In this document: in pieces, positions 18,236 through 27,301 of the stretch
Numbering within the stretch: the stretch's first letter is position 1
Layout of the letters: each line of letters opens with the position of its first letter
NCBI GenBank assembly: GCA_017621515.1
Contig: JAGASY010000089.1
Location: 1 to 53,637, forward strand
Direction: 5' to 3'
DNA: 53,637 nt
Source of the DNA: Bacteroidaceae bacterium
GTDB lineage: Bacteria > Bacteroidota > Bacteroidia > Bacteroidales > Bacteroidaceae
Translations under genes and position numbers: made by a program
The notes under the pieces: generated by a model
Seen by the model: the letters and a program-made list of their open reading frames with translations, nothing else
Told to the model about the DNA's origin: nothing
Database searches by the model: none

Positions 18236-18676
18236 TTATCGGTCTATGTCTATTACATTGAATTTCTTGTCGAACTTAATTTCCCACTTGTTGGACAATT
18301 CCACTTCATAGTCTCTTGAGTCCTTTTCTATTTTGATGATTTTGGTGTCCGGATAATGTTTTTTGACATGAGTCTTGATAGCCGCCGGGATTATTTCTGC
18401 CGGTACTGCACTGTATTTGCAGTTTACTTCCGTCCATGCCCCTTTGCTGTCAAACTCCAGCTTGTCGCCGTTGGTGAAAAGGACTTCATAACTCTTGCTG
18501 AACAAGTCAACTTCCATCTTTGCCAATGCCACAGAGCTTTTCGGAAAATGCTTCTTGATAAACTGCTGAGCCTGCTGAGGCATTTGTTCTACTTTCACAG
18601 GTCTGTCATCATCTGCCCAAACTTTCGCTGCTTGCATAGTGAACAAACATACGAATAAAACTAACAACTTCTTCAT
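18236..18676 (-). CDS. PepSY-like periplasmic protein
   Basis: The likely product is 146 residues, starting at MKKLLVLFVCLFTMQAAKVW, a clear signal peptide. The frame is open for another 200 codons upstream, but this would place the signal peptide internally and cover the divergent promoter, so the short start is preferred. Two PepSY-like repeats are visible: PQQAQQFIKKHFPKSSVALAKMEVDLFSKSYEVLFTNGDKLEFD and PAAIKTHVKKHYPDTKIIKIEKDSRDYEVELSNKWEIKFD. It is the first gene of a pair with the lipoprotein at 17724-18221 and divergent from a response regulator/histidine kinase pair, which probably controls it. Confidence 0.85.
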   Translation of the reverse strand: MKKLLVLFVCLFTMQAAKVWADDDRPVKVEQMPQQAQQFIKKHFPKSSVALAKMEVDLFSKSYEVLFTNGDKLEFDSKGAWTEVNCKYSAVPAEIIPAAIKTHVKKHYPDTKIIKIEKDSRDYEVELSNKWEIKFDKKFNVIDIDR

Positions 18677-18887
18677 AATCTTTTTTCTTATTAAAACGGT
18701 TTGTAAATACTTTTTGTTCTCTGTGTTTTTAATTACAATACAAAAATGAAGCAGGAAACTGAACAGAATCTGAAATTTCAGAAAAAATGCGGCAAAAAAA
18801 TTATTTTTTTTCGATAATTCTGGTGCTTGCATGTGATTTCTCAGCGGAATAATGAAAATATTCCTACTTGATTTCAGAAATAAACCG

Positions 18888-18895
18888 TTTCTTTG
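18888..18895 (+). promoter_or_regulatory. -7 element of the response regulator promoter
   Basis: TTTCTTTG followed by CATCG is one mismatch from TAnnTTTG, with a TTG 17 bases upstream (18868-18870). It lies about 33 bases before the response regulator start in the divergent region 18677-18928. Confidence 0.45.
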
Positions 18896-18928
18896 CATCG
18901 TAGAATGATTCAGAACGAAGATTGAGCC

Positions 18929-19606
18929 ATGAAAATATTGATTGTGGAAGATGAGCCTTCTTTGAGAGAGCTGATTCAGCGCACCTTGAGAAAAGAACGC
19001 TATGTGACGGAGGAAGCAGATTGCTATGAGGTCGCATTGAGTAAGATTGAAATCTACGATTACGACTGTGTACTGCTCGATATTATGCTTCCTGACGGTA
19101 ATGGATTGAAACTTCTTGAAAGGCTGAAGGAAATGCGCAAACGGGAGAATGTCATCATTATCTCGGCGAAAGATTCTTTGGAGGATAAAGTGCTCGGGGT
19201 GGAACTGGGTGCCGACGACTATCTGCCGAAGCCGTTTCATATTGCAGAGTTGACTGCCCGCATCAGGAGTGTGCTTCGCCGGAAACATCGTGACGGAGAC
19301 TCAAGCATAAAACTGGGCAATATCTGCATAGTTCCAGACACATTTCAGGTGCTTGTCGATGGGAAACCTGTTGAGCTGAAGCGTAAGGAATATGATATAT
19401 TGCACTTTTTCATGAACCGTCCGAACAGGATGATTGACAAAAGTACTTTGGCTGAATCCGTATGGGGAGACCATATCGACCAAGTGGATAATTTCGATTT
19501 CATATATGCGCAAATCAAGAATCTGCGTAAGAAGCTGAAGGACGCGGGTGCAACTGCGGAAATTAAGGCGGTATATGGGTTTGGGTATAAAATGAGTGCT
19601 GAATAA
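18929..19606 (+). CDS. OmpR-family response regulator
   Basis: This 225-residue regulator has a receiver domain at about residues 1-118. The acidic pocket is VEDEP, the phospho-acceptor is Asp51 in CVLLDIMLPDG, a Ser follows in IIISAKDS, and the Lys is in YLPKPF. A C-terminal winged-helix DNA-binding domain (about 130-222) contains ELKRKEYDILHFFMNRPNRMIDKSTLAESVWG and YGFGYKM. The histidine kinase gene follows 17 bases later and two PepSY-like genes are divergent. It probably regulates these and itself. Confidence 0.95.
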   Translation: MKILIVEDEPSLRELIQRTLRKERYVTEEADCYEVALSKIEIYDYDCVLLDIMLPDGNGLKLLERLKEMRKRENVIIISAKDSLEDKVLGVELGADDYLPKPFHIAELTARIRSVLRRKHRDGDSSIKLGNICIVPDTFQVLVDGKPVELKRKEYDILHFFMNRPNRMIDKSTLAESVWGDHIDQVDNFDFIYAQIKNLRKKLKDAGATAEIKAVYGFGYKMSAE

Positions 19607-19623
19607 AATAAAAAAGAAACATT

Positions 19624-20898
19624 ATGAGTTTGTTCTGCCGTGTACTTGTCAGACTCTCAGTAGGAATCATATTGGTTCTTACGGGATGGGCGGTTGTGTT
19701 CTATGTGGCAATGATAGATGAAATAAACGATGAAGTGGATGATAGTCTGGAAGATTATTCGGAAGTGATTATCATACGCTCACTTGCCGGTGAACAGCTG
19801 CCGTCCAAGGACAACGGATCGAACAACCAGTATTTTCTGACAGAAGTCACAGAGGAATATGCAAGTCGGCATGAGGACATACGCTATCTGGACTCAATGA
19901 TTTATATTCGGGAGAAGGGCGAAAAAGAGCCGGCGCGTATTCTGATAACTCTCTTTCGCGATGGCGAAGGACGTTTTCATGAGCTGACGGTATCTACTCC
20001 GAGTATAGAGAAAGGCGATTTGAAAGATGCAATTCTCCGTCTTGTCATTTGCCTTTATGCCGGGCTGCTGCTCATAATCATTGTCATCAATGTGTGGGTG
20101 TTCCGTAAAAGCATGAAGCCGCTGTATGTGCTGTTAAGATGGCTTGACAACTATAAGCCGGGCATCAAGAATGCCGAACTTCATAACCCTACGGATATTA
20201 CAGATTTCCGGAAACTGAACGATTCGATAGAACGCTTTGCCGCACGCAGCGAGGAACTGTTTGAGCAGCAGAAGCAGTTTATCGGCAACGCTTCTCATGA
20301 ATTGCAGACACCGTTGGCAGTTTGTCGGAACAGGGTGGAAATGTTGTTGGAGGATGAATCTCTTTCCAAGTCTCAGATGGAGGAACTGGTGAACATTCAT
20401 CGCACGCTTGAACGTGTGACAAAGCAGAATAAATCGCTTTTGTTGTTGTCGAAGATAGACAACGGCTGCTTTGTCGATACGAAACCGGTAGATATGAACC
20501 ACCTGTTGGGACAGTTTCTGGAGGACTACCGGGAAGTGTATGAATATATGAATGTCGCACTGACGCTTACGGAGGAAGATGTATTCAGTGTGGAGATAAG
20601 TGAGTCGCTTGCTGTCACGCTTGTGACTAATCTGCTTAAAAACGCATACGTACATAATGTGAAGAACGGCAACATCCATATCACAATGAGAAAGAACGAA
20701 ATGAGGTTTTGCAATAGCGGAGCTTCTGTCCCTTTGGAGAAAGAGCGCATCTTTGAACGGTTTTATCAAGGAAGCAAGAAAGAAGGTTCTTCCGGTTTGG
20801 GGCTTGCCATTGTCAGCTCCATTTGTAAACAGTATGATTTGGATGTACAATATTCATTCTGTGATGCGCAACATTGTTTTTCCGTGAAGAAGAGGTAA
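19624..20898 (+). CDS. Sensor histidine kinase
   Basis: This 424-residue kinase has two membrane helices (about residues 8-30 and 139-160). A periplasmic sensor of about 105 residues lies between them, with no recognised domain. The dimerisation/phosphoacceptor region has His225 in NASHELQTPLAV. The ATPase domain has the N box LVTNLLKNAYVHNVKNG and the G2 box GSSGLGLAIVSSICKQ. The usual G1 DxGxG is replaced by FCNSGASVPLEKERIF. It is the cognate partner of the OmpR-type regulator immediately upstream. Confidence 0.94.
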   Translation: MSLFCRVLVRLSVGIILVLTGWAVVFYVAMIDEINDEVDDSLEDYSEVIIIRSLAGEQLPSKDNGSNNQYFLTEVTEEYASRHEDIRYLDSMIYIREKGEKEPARILITLFRDGEGRFHELTVSTPSIEKGDLKDAILRLVICLYAGLLLIIIVINVWVFRKSMKPLYVLLRWLDNYKPGIKNAELHNPTDITDFRKLNDSIERFAARSEELFEQQKQFIGNASHELQTPLAVCRNRVEMLLEDESLSKSQMEELVNIHRTLERVTKQNKSLLLLSKIDNGCFVDTKPVDMNHLLGQFLEDYREVYEYMNVALTLTEEDVFSVEISESLAVTLVTNLLKNAYVHNVKNGNIHITMRKNEMRFCNSGASVPLEKERIFERFYQGSKKEGSSGLGLAIVSSICKQYDLDVQYSFCDAQHCFSVKKR

Positions 20899-20958
20899 AC
20901 CGCAGATATTTTTGTAAGACAATGATATTCATCTGCTTGTTGGTATGATGCAAATGTG

Positions 20959-20966
20959 TATATTTG
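20959..20966 (+). promoter_or_regulatory. -7 element of the transporter promoter
   Basis: TATATTTG followed by C matches TAnnTTTG, about 95 bases before the transporter start codon. Confidence 0.5.
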
Positions 20967-21059
20967 CAAAAAATATAACTGAATAGTCTTATATAATAGA
21001 TGAAGAGTTAATTTTTGAGGGTTTGGCAGTGCTAATTCATTAAAACTTTAAATCATATT

Positions 21060-22655
21060 ATGTTTACAAATCTTTTGCAATCGTCCTATTTCGCACTTTT
21101 TCTTATCGTTGCGTTAGGCTTTATGTTGGGACGGATAAAATTCAAGGGAGTATCTCTCGATGTCTCCGCAGTGATTTTCATAGCCTTGCTTTTTGGACAC
21201 TACGGTGTGTCTATACCTAAAGAATTAGGCAACTTCGGACTGGTCTTGTTCATTTTCACAATTGGCATTCAGGCAGGACCCGGATTCTTCGATTCGTTCA
21301 AGAGCAAGGGCAAGTCGCTCATTATGATTACGATTCTGATAATCGCGTCAGCTTCACTTACGGCTGTGGGGCTGAAGTGTGCGTTTGATGTGGATAATGC
21401 AAGCATTGTCGGACTTATTGCCGGGGCTTTGACCAGTACACCGGGACTTGCTGTGGCAATCGACAGTACCGGTTCTCCTCTGGCATCAATTGCCTACGGT
21501 ATTGCTTATCCGTTTGGTGTGATAGGTGTAATACTGTTTGTCAAGCTTCTGCCGAAGGTGTTGCGCATTGACCTTGAGAAGGAGGCGCGCGAACTTGAAG
21601 CGCAGCGCAGAGGAAAATATCCGGAACTTAGCACTTGTCTCTTCAAGGTGACGAACCCGAAAGTATTCGGCTGTACGCTTGCAGAAGTGAATGTAGGAAG
21701 AATGACGGGAGCTGTTGTATCGCGTATGAAATCCGGCAGCAAGATTCTGATACCGATGGCAGACACCGTACTGAATGAGAACGACTGGCTGCAGGTGGTA
21801 GGCAGCGAGGCTGCTTTGAAACAAGTGACAGTGCTGATAGGTGAGCGAGAAGAAGGAGAGCTGCCGTTGGCGGACATGCAAGATATACAGTCGCTGCTGC
21901 TGACCAATAAGAATATGGTCGGAAAACAATTGGGAGACATGAGATTGCACCAGAACTTCGGGTGTACAGTCACAAGGGTGAGGCGAAGCGGTATTGATCT
22001 GTCTCCTTCGCCGGCACTTGAACTTAAGTTCGGCGACAAACTCATGGTCGTAGGAGAGAAAGAAGGGCTGAACAGTCTTGCCCGCATGTTGGGAAACAAT
22101 GCCAAATTGTTGTCCGACACCGACTTCTTCCCTATCGCAATGGGTATTGTGCTCGGAGTGATATTCGGAAAACTGAATATCTCTCTTGGAGAAGACATTT
22201 CGTTCTCTCCCGGTTTGACCGGCGGTGTGCTGATTGTGGCACTTGTGCTTAGTTCCATCGGTAAGACAGGCCCTATCATCTGGTCTATGTCAGGACCGTC
22301 GAATCACCTTCTGCGCCAGTTGGGATTGCTGCTATTCTTGGCTGAAGTCGGAACTTCGGCAGGAAAGACTCTTGTGGCGACATTCCAAAGCAGCGGTCTG
22401 TTGCTTTTCGGAATCGGTGCGGCAATCACAATTGTGCCGATGTTTGTCGCTGTGATTGTAGGACGCTTGGTGTTCAAAATATCTATACTTGACCTCTTGG
22501 GCACAATTACCGGAGGTATGACCAGTACTCCGGGACTTGCCGCTGCCGACTCTATGGTTGACAGCAATATCCCAAGCATTGCATACGCTACCGTATATCC
22601 TATTGCAATGGTCTTCCTTATTATATTTATTCAATTGATTGCAGCCCTTTTCTGA
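21060..22655 (+). CDS. AspT/YidE/YbjL-type membrane transporter
   Basis: This 531-residue inner-membrane protein consists of two homologous membrane halves (about residues 1-170 and 360-531). Each carries the duplication signature: GLIAGALTSTPGLAVAIDS and GTITGGMTSTPGLAAADS. Between them lie two RCK_C/TrkA_C-like domains (about 195-275 and 280-355), with GCTLAEVNVGRMTGAVVSRMKSG and GKQLGDMRLHQNFGCTVTRVRR. Proven relatives include the aspartate:alanine exchanger AspT; the substrate of this subfamily is unknown. Start ATG at 21060 gives MFTNLLQSSYFALFLIV, fitting an N-terminal membrane helix. The PP2C-like gene follows after 51 bases. Confidence 0.93.
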   Translation: MFTNLLQSSYFALFLIVALGFMLGRIKFKGVSLDVSAVIFIALLFGHYGVSIPKELGNFGLVLFIFTIGIQAGPGFFDSFKSKGKSLIMITILIIASASLTAVGLKCAFDVDNASIVGLIAGALTSTPGLAVAIDSTGSPLASIAYGIAYPFGVIGVILFVKLLPKVLRIDLEKEARELEAQRRGKYPELSTCLFKVTNPKVFGCTLAEVNVGRMTGAVVSRMKSGSKILIPMADTVLNENDWLQVVGSEAALKQVTVLIGEREEGELPLADMQDIQSLLLTNKNMVGKQLGDMRLHQNFGCTVTRVRRSGIDLSPSPALELKFGDKLMVVGEKEGLNSLARMLGNNAKLLSDTDFFPIAMGIVLGVIFGKLNISLGEDISFSPGLTGGVLIVALVLSSIGKTGPIIWSMSGPSNHLLRQLGLLLFLAEVGTSAGKTLVATFQSSGLLLFGIGAAITIVPMFVAVIVGRLVFKISILDLLGTITGGMTSTPGLAAADSMVDSNIPSIAYATVYPIAMVFLIIFIQLIAALF

Positions 22656-22706
22656 CATCTTGGTTGCACGGGGAGGGCAAGTATTGTTTGAACAAGAAAA
22701 CGAACT

Positions 22707-23534
22707 ATGCAGATAATAGAACAGTTCTTGCAAGGCAAGAAGAATAATCCGCAGCTTTGTGAAGATGAAATTGTGGTGACGGAAAATTTCATTGCCGTGA
22801 TTGACGGTTCAACAAGCAAAGGTACAGAAAGATATACTCAAAAAACGACGGGACGTATTGCTGCCGACATGGTTGCTTCGGCACTGAGGCAATGGGTGCC
22901 AGCCGATGCCGATATGGCTTCTGCCGTGGATATTATTTCGGATACGATACACAATTGCTATTTGCTGCTTGGTGTGCTGCCGATGGTGGAGCGGTGTCCG
23001 GAGAACAGAATTACCGCAAGCGCTGTCATCTACAGCCACAATCGTCAGGAAGTCTGGATGATAGGCGATTGTCAGTGTCTGTTGGACGGAATGGCATATA
23101 CGAACCCGAAACGCATAGATGAGGTGCTTGCGGAAGTCCGTTCACTCTACCACAAGCTTGTGGCAGAAGCATCGGATGCCTCCTCTTCTTTGTCTGTGGA
23201 TTACGGTCGGGAGTATATCCTTCCGCTTTTGCGCAAGCAGTGCCGTTTGCAGAACGCATCGGTCGAAGAAGATTACGCATACGGTGTGTTCGACGGTATA
23301 GGTTCGCCTCTGCCTTTTTGCAAGTTGATACCTGCACATGGTGTGTCGGAACTTGTACTGGCTTCCGATGGCTATCCCAAACTTCTTCCGTCTCTTGCGG
23401 AGTCAGAAGCATATCTTGCTGAAATCTTGAAAACTGACCCCATGATGATTTCTCGTTTCAAATCGACAAAGGGACTTATGCCGGCTCAATGTTCTTTTGA
23501 TGACAGGGCATATATCCGTTTTTCTCGTTTATAG
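22707..23534 (+). CDS. PP2C-like protein phosphatase-fold protein
   Basis: This 275-residue protein shows a diverged PP2C pattern. NFIAVIDGSTSKG (about residues 28-40) replaces the usual metal-binding DGHGG. MIGDCQCLLDG (about 111-121) matches GDSRAVL, ELVLASDGYPKLL (about 211-223) matches ASDGLWD, and the C-terminal SFDDRAYIRF matches DDISVVVV. All metal-binding Asp positions therefore look conserved. A Ser/Thr phosphatase or stress-related role is inferred. It follows the transporter gene by 51 bases, likely as the same transcript. Confidence 0.75.
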   Translation: MQIIEQFLQGKKNNPQLCEDEIVVTENFIAVIDGSTSKGTERYTQKTTGRIAADMVASALRQWVPADADMASAVDIISDTIHNCYLLLGVLPMVERCPENRITASAVIYSHNRQEVWMIGDCQCLLDGMAYTNPKRIDEVLAEVRSLYHKLVAEASDASSSLSVDYGREYILPLLRKQCRLQNASVEEDYAYGVFDGIGSPLPFCKLIPAHGVSELVLASDGYPKLLPSLAESEAYLAEILKTDPMMISRFKSTKGLMPAQCSFDDRAYIRFSRL

Positions 23535-23563
23535 ATTGTCTGAATTTTTCAGAATTTCTTGGC

Positions 23564-23601
23564 GGGTGTATTCGACTGCTTAAAATCAGTTGAATACACC
23601 C
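23564..23601. repeat. Short palindromic element left of long repeat C
   Basis: GGGTGTATTCGACTG (23564-23578) pairs with CAGTTGAATACACCC (23587-23601) with one mismatch. It lies 29 bases after the PP2C-like gene and 25 bases before long repeat copy C. Confidence 0.82.
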
Positions 23602-23626
23602 ACTAATTTGCTCCTAAGAAGTCCCC

Positions 23627-24415
23627 ATAACAAAATTTTTTATATATATTTTTTAACACAATTATTTTCTGACAAAAAGAAAGCAATCCTATCATTCTGC
23701 TTACTTTTTTGTTAATTTTATACCATAACACTATCTTCTTGATTTTGCCAAATGTTAAAATTCCGAGCCCTCTGGAACGCTCCAAAATGAGACGCGTCGA
23801 ACTTTTCTCGAAGAGTGGGGATTCTACGCGCATTTTGTAAAGCTTCTGTGAATTGTGAAATAGTGTTTCATTTTGGATCCATTCTTTTACATTTGTTTAT
23901 CCTCGGCGAAGAGTTTTTTCAAAAAAACTACTGAGTTTTCAAATTTTCAGCGCACAGTTTTTTTCTTCACAGCGCACTGCAATTTTATTTACAGCGCAGT
24001 AGAAATTTTGTCACAGTGCGCTGAAAATTTAACGACAACGCGCTGAAAATAAAAACACATTAGGAAGTGGAGAAAAAAGCAGTTTGCTTCGGTCAAAATG
24101 TTAAGAAGTGTATAAATTTCTGCTTCAGGAGAGTGTCTGAAGAATCGCTTAAAAGTGAGTGGATTTGAAGTGGTATTTGGGGATGAAAATGGAGGGTTTA
24201 CTTATAATGTATTAATAATCAGCGAATTATCAGAATATTCAAAATTGTCGAAAAATTGCGTCAGGCACGTTTTTTTTGAGCATTTTGAAAACTTTTGTAT
24301 TTCACTGATTGTCAACCAGTTACCTCTAAGCCCAGAATTTCATCTTTTTGCCCTTGGCAAAAAATCGCTCCAAGTGTTAAATCTTCATTTTGGGCGAAAA
24401 TATCATTTTGTCAAA
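23627..24415 (+). repeat. Long intergenic repeat, copy C (complete)
   Basis: This 789-bp copy runs from ATAACAAAATTTTTTATATA to GAAAATATCATTTTGTCAAA (24396-24415). It aligns with copy D over the whole length, including GGGGATTCTACGCGCATTTT (23817-23836), the GCGCACTG-rich core (about 23945-24050) and TGTTAAGAAGTGTATAA (24099-24115). It contains a 104-codon reading frame at 24155-24469, which is not kept in the other copies. A weak short-element remnant (GTGTGAATGTATTTAACGG) follows near 24452. Confidence 0.88.
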
Positions 24416-24583
24416 TTGGAAAAGTCGGTTTTTGTGAGCTTCTTTCATTGTTTGTGTGAATGTATTTAACGGTAAGGAAGATTGTTAAATTACACCCACT
24501 TAGAAAACTACATTAAAACCACTCAAAACTTAAATAAGCCACATATTTTCAAACAAAACATAGAAATAATGCTCCTTTTTCTG

Positions 24584-24591
24584 TACATTTG
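24584..24591 (+). promoter_or_regulatory. -7 element of the GH43 promoter
   Basis: TACATTTG followed by CAG matches TAnnTTTG, about 32 bases before the GH43 start codon. The stretch 24416-24583 holds only a degenerate short element. Confidence 0.6.
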
Positions 24592-24622
24592 CAGCCAAAA
24601 CGTTAATTAATTATTTCTAATC

Positions 24623-25849
24623 ATGAAGATAAAAAAACTTATCGGAGCGGCAACTGTGGCACTCTTATGTGCAGCTCCCCACAATGTACAAGCACAGAAA
24701 TCTCCTTATTCAAGCTATCTCTTTGCTTTCTTCTCGAACAACAGCCCATACGGAGAACAGATACGCTATGCACTGAGCGATGACGGCTACGACTACCGCT
24801 CTCTCAATGAAGGACGTCCGGTAGTGGCTTCTGACACGATAGCATTGAAGAAGAGCATACGCGACCCGCACATCATGCGCAGTGAAGACGGCAAGACATT
24901 CTATATGGTGCTGACAGACATGCGAAGCGATGAGGGATGGCAGAGCAATGACGGTTTGATTCTGATGAAATCGACTGACCTCATCCATTGGCAACACACT
25001 GCCATTGATTTCCCGACACGCTTCCCGAACTTGAAAGGATTTGACAGAAAGAATCTTCATGCCGTATGGGCACCACAGACAATATGGGACCCGACAGAAA
25101 AGAAATACATGATTTACTACAGTATAGGCCGTCACGACTGGGAATATCCGACAGACGACCCTAACTTCAATCAGCCTTATTTCAAGCTGTTCTATTCGTA
25201 TGCCAATGAAGACTTTACGGACATCACAGAGCCGAAACTTCTGCTCGACTTCGGTACGGCAAGCATCGATGGCGACATTGTGTATGACAAGAAGAACGGA
25301 GAGTATGTATTGTTCTTCAAGGACGAGGGCAGAAGCGTGATGAACAAGAATGGCAATTTCCGCACTCGTCAGGGTGTGATGAGAGCCACAAGCAAATCGC
25401 TTACCGGACCTTATACTGTGGAATATAAACATCTGCAAAAGCCGGGGCAATATCCGGTGGAAGGTTCAAGCGTGTTCCCGCTCATCGACAGCGACGAATA
25501 TGTATTGATGTACGACTGCTATGCAGAGGGACACTACCAGTTCTGCAAATCAACGGACTTGAAAAACTTCACGTATGTCCGCGACACAAAGACATTCGGC
25601 ACTTTCACCCCTCGCCACGGTTCCGTGATGCACATCACAAAGGCGGAGCGAGAGCGTCTGGAAGCATGGTCGAACCTAAGCATCGCCATTGAAAAGGCAA
25701 AACGTATTCCTCCTACATGGCTCAGCAATGAAGAGATAGAACAGCGCAACAAAATGGTGAAAGAGGCACAAAAGGTGCTTGACACAAAGAGTGACGCGGG
25801 CTCTTACAAGAAGATGGAGGCGAAAGTGCTCAAGTATGTGAAAGAATAG
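24623..25849 (+). CDS. Secreted glycoside hydrolase family 43 protein (arabinosidase-like)
   Basis: This 408-residue protein has a signal peptide (MKIKKLIGAATVALLCAA...VQAQ). A five-bladed propeller of the GH43 type follows, with the three expected acidic residues: Asp81 in RDPHIM (base), Asp216 in ASIDGDIVYD (pKa modulator) and Glu280 in PVEGSSVFP (acid). The segments HAVWAPQTIWDPTEKKYMIYYS and LIHWQHT are typical. A helical C-terminal tail (about 330-408) is specific to this subset. Substrate is probably an alpha-L-arabinoside or beta-xyloside/galactoside; the family alone does not decide. It has its own promoter and is followed by a short palindromic element. Confidence 0.88.
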   Translation: MKIKKLIGAATVALLCAAPHNVQAQKSPYSSYLFAFFSNNSPYGEQIRYALSDDGYDYRSLNEGRPVVASDTIALKKSIRDPHIMRSEDGKTFYMVLTDMRSDEGWQSNDGLILMKSTDLIHWQHTAIDFPTRFPNLKGFDRKNLHAVWAPQTIWDPTEKKYMIYYSIGRHDWEYPTDDPNFNQPYFKLFYSYANEDFTDITEPKLLLDFGTASIDGDIVYDKKNGEYVLFFKDEGRSVMNKNGNFRTRQGVMRATSKSLTGPYTVEYKHLQKPGQYPVEGSSVFPLIDSDEYVLMYDCYAEGHYQFCKSTDLKNFTYVRDTKTFGTFTPRHGSVMHITKAERERLEAWSNLSIAIEKAKRIPPTWLSNEEIEQRNKMVKEAQKVLDTKSDAGSYKKMEAKVLKYVKE

Positions 25850-25892
25850 TCTAAGTAGGTGTCTTTCATGGACTTCTTAAAGACTCTTATGG

Positions 25893-25968
25893 GTGTATTC
25901 GACAGACTCCTCTTCTTGGTTTAGGTGGATGTATTCACAAAAATCAAGAAGAAGTTTGTCGAATGCAC
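25893..25968. repeat. Short palindromic element after the GH43 gene
   Basis: The left arm (25893-25918) begins GTGTATTCGACAGACTCC and the right arm (25945-25968) is its near complement, ending GTCGAATGCAC. A further internal copy, GTGGATGTATTCACA, lies between. It could serve as the GH43 gene's terminator. Confidence 0.82.
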
Positions 25969-26017
25969 TTTTATAATCACCTCAATCTGACTCTTAAATT
26001 CTTTATAATATTATATT

Positions 26018-27250
26018 ATGGTATTGAATTACATCTGGATTGGTTTCTTCTGCCTTGCGGCTGTCTGCGCCGTGTTCCAAGCATGTGTATATGGCAACAC
26101 AGACGTTTTTCAGGAAATGATAAACTCCACTTTCGACAGTTCCAAAACGGCATTTGAAATCAGCCTCGGACTGACGGGAGTGCTTTCTTTGTGGATGGGC
26201 ATCATGAATATAGGAGAGAAAGGCGGCATTGTCAATGTGATGTCACGTTGGCTTGCCCCCCTATTCACACGGCTCTTTCCGGACATTCCCAAAGGACATC
26301 CGGTGACAGGTTCCATATTCATGAACATTGCCGCAAACATGTTGAATCTCGACAATGCCGCCACTCCGCTCGGACTGAAGGCAATGGAAGGATTGCAGTC
26401 ACTGAATCCTCATAAAGACACGGCATCCAATCCGATGATTATGTTCCTTGTGCTCAACACTTCGGGACTCACTCTAATCCCGGTGAGCATCATGGTCTAT
26501 CGCGCACAGATGGGAGCAGCGCAGCCGACAGATGTCTTCATACCACTGCTGATAGCCACCTTCTTCTCCACTCTTGCAGGTATCATTGCGGTAAGTATTT
26601 ATCAGAGAATAAACCTTCTGCAACCGGTGTTGTTGCTGACTCTCGCCGGTCTGTGCACGGTAGTTTCTTTGATTGTATGGGCATTCAGCCGCATGGACAA
26701 GGAGACGATGGACACGGTAAGCACCCTCTCAGCCAACATTATCCTGTTCGGCATCATCCTGATGTTCATCATGGCAGGTGTGGTGAAAAAGATCAATGTG
26801 TATGAAACCTTCGTGGAAGGAGCCAAAGGCGGGTTTACCACTGCCGTGCGTATCATTCCATATCTTGTCGCCATACTCGTGGCAATAGGCATATTCCGCG
26901 CTTCCGGTGGCATGGATTTGCTGACAGACGGCATCAAGTCGGTGGTGGCATTCTTCGGTGGCGACACCGATTTCGTGGCGGCCTTGCCCACAGCCATCAT
27001 GAAACCTCTGAGCGGCAGCGGTGCGCGCGGACTGATGGTTGACACAATGCGCACATACGGTGCAGACAGTTTCGCAGGACGTCTCAGCAGTTTGTTCCAA
27101 GGTTCCACAGACACCACCTTCTATATACTTGCAGTCTATTTCGGCAGTGTGGGCATAAAGCACACCCGTCATGCCGTCACTTGCGGACTGATTGCCGATT
27201 TCGCAGGAATTGCCGCCGCAATATTCGTATGTTATCTTTTTTTCGGATAA
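26018..27250 (+). CDS. SpmA-SpmB fusion (nucleoside-recognition/spore-maturation family membrane protein)
   Basis: This 410-residue membrane protein joins two halves that are separate proteins in Bacillus. The SpmA-like half (about residues 1-205) has GLTGVLSLWMGIMNIGEKGG, HPVTGSIFMNIAANMLNLDNAATPLG and NTSGLTLIPVSIMVYR. The SpmB-like half (about 235-410) has GAKGGFTTAVRIIPYLVAILVAIGIFRASGG, ALPTAIMKPLSGSGARG and GSTDTTFYILAVYFGSVG. The Gate-type domain fold suggests transport, but no substrate is established. The organism is not expected to sporulate, so the family name is only historical. Start ATG at 26018 begins MVLNYIWIGFFC, a membrane helix. Confidence 0.92.
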   Translation: MVLNYIWIGFFCLAAVCAVFQACVYGNTDVFQEMINSTFDSSKTAFEISLGLTGVLSLWMGIMNIGEKGGIVNVMSRWLAPLFTRLFPDIPKGHPVTGSIFMNIAANMLNLDNAATPLGLKAMEGLQSLNPHKDTASNPMIMFLVLNTSGLTLIPVSIMVYRAQMGAAQPTDVFIPLLIATFFSTLAGIIAVSIYQRINLLQPVLLLTLAGLCTVVSLIVWAFSRMDKETMDTVSTLSANIILFGIILMFIMAGVVKKINVYETFVEGAKGGFTTAVRIIPYLVAILVAIGIFRASGGMDLLTDGIKSVVAFFGGDTDFVAALPTAIMKPLSGSGARGLMVDTMRTYGADSFAGRLSSLFQGSTDTTFYILAVYFGSVGIKHTRHAVTCGLIADFAGIAAAIFVCYLFFG

Positions 27251-27256
27251 AATCCG

Positions 27257-27264
27257 TAACTTTG
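27257..27264 (+). promoter_or_regulatory. -7 element of the ribF promoter
   Basis: TAACTTTG followed by CATCCG matches TAnnTTTG, 37 bases before the ribF start and only 7 bases after the previous stop codon. Confidence 0.65.
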
Positions 27265-27301
27265 CATCCGTATTCTTGTTTATCATGTAAAAGTAATCCG
27301 G

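Noticed and set aside
18677..19288. N-terminal extension of the PepSY-like gene at 18236-18676
   Set aside because: The extension covers the divergent promoter and the start of the regulator gene on the other strand, and would bury the signal peptide.
24155..24469. A 104-codon frame inside long repeat copy C
   Set aside because: The frame is not kept in copies A, D or E, so it is not a conserved gene of the repeat.
26018..27250. Evidence for sporulation
   Set aside because: SpmA/SpmB-like proteins are widespread in non-sporulating bacteria and no other sporulation gene is seen.
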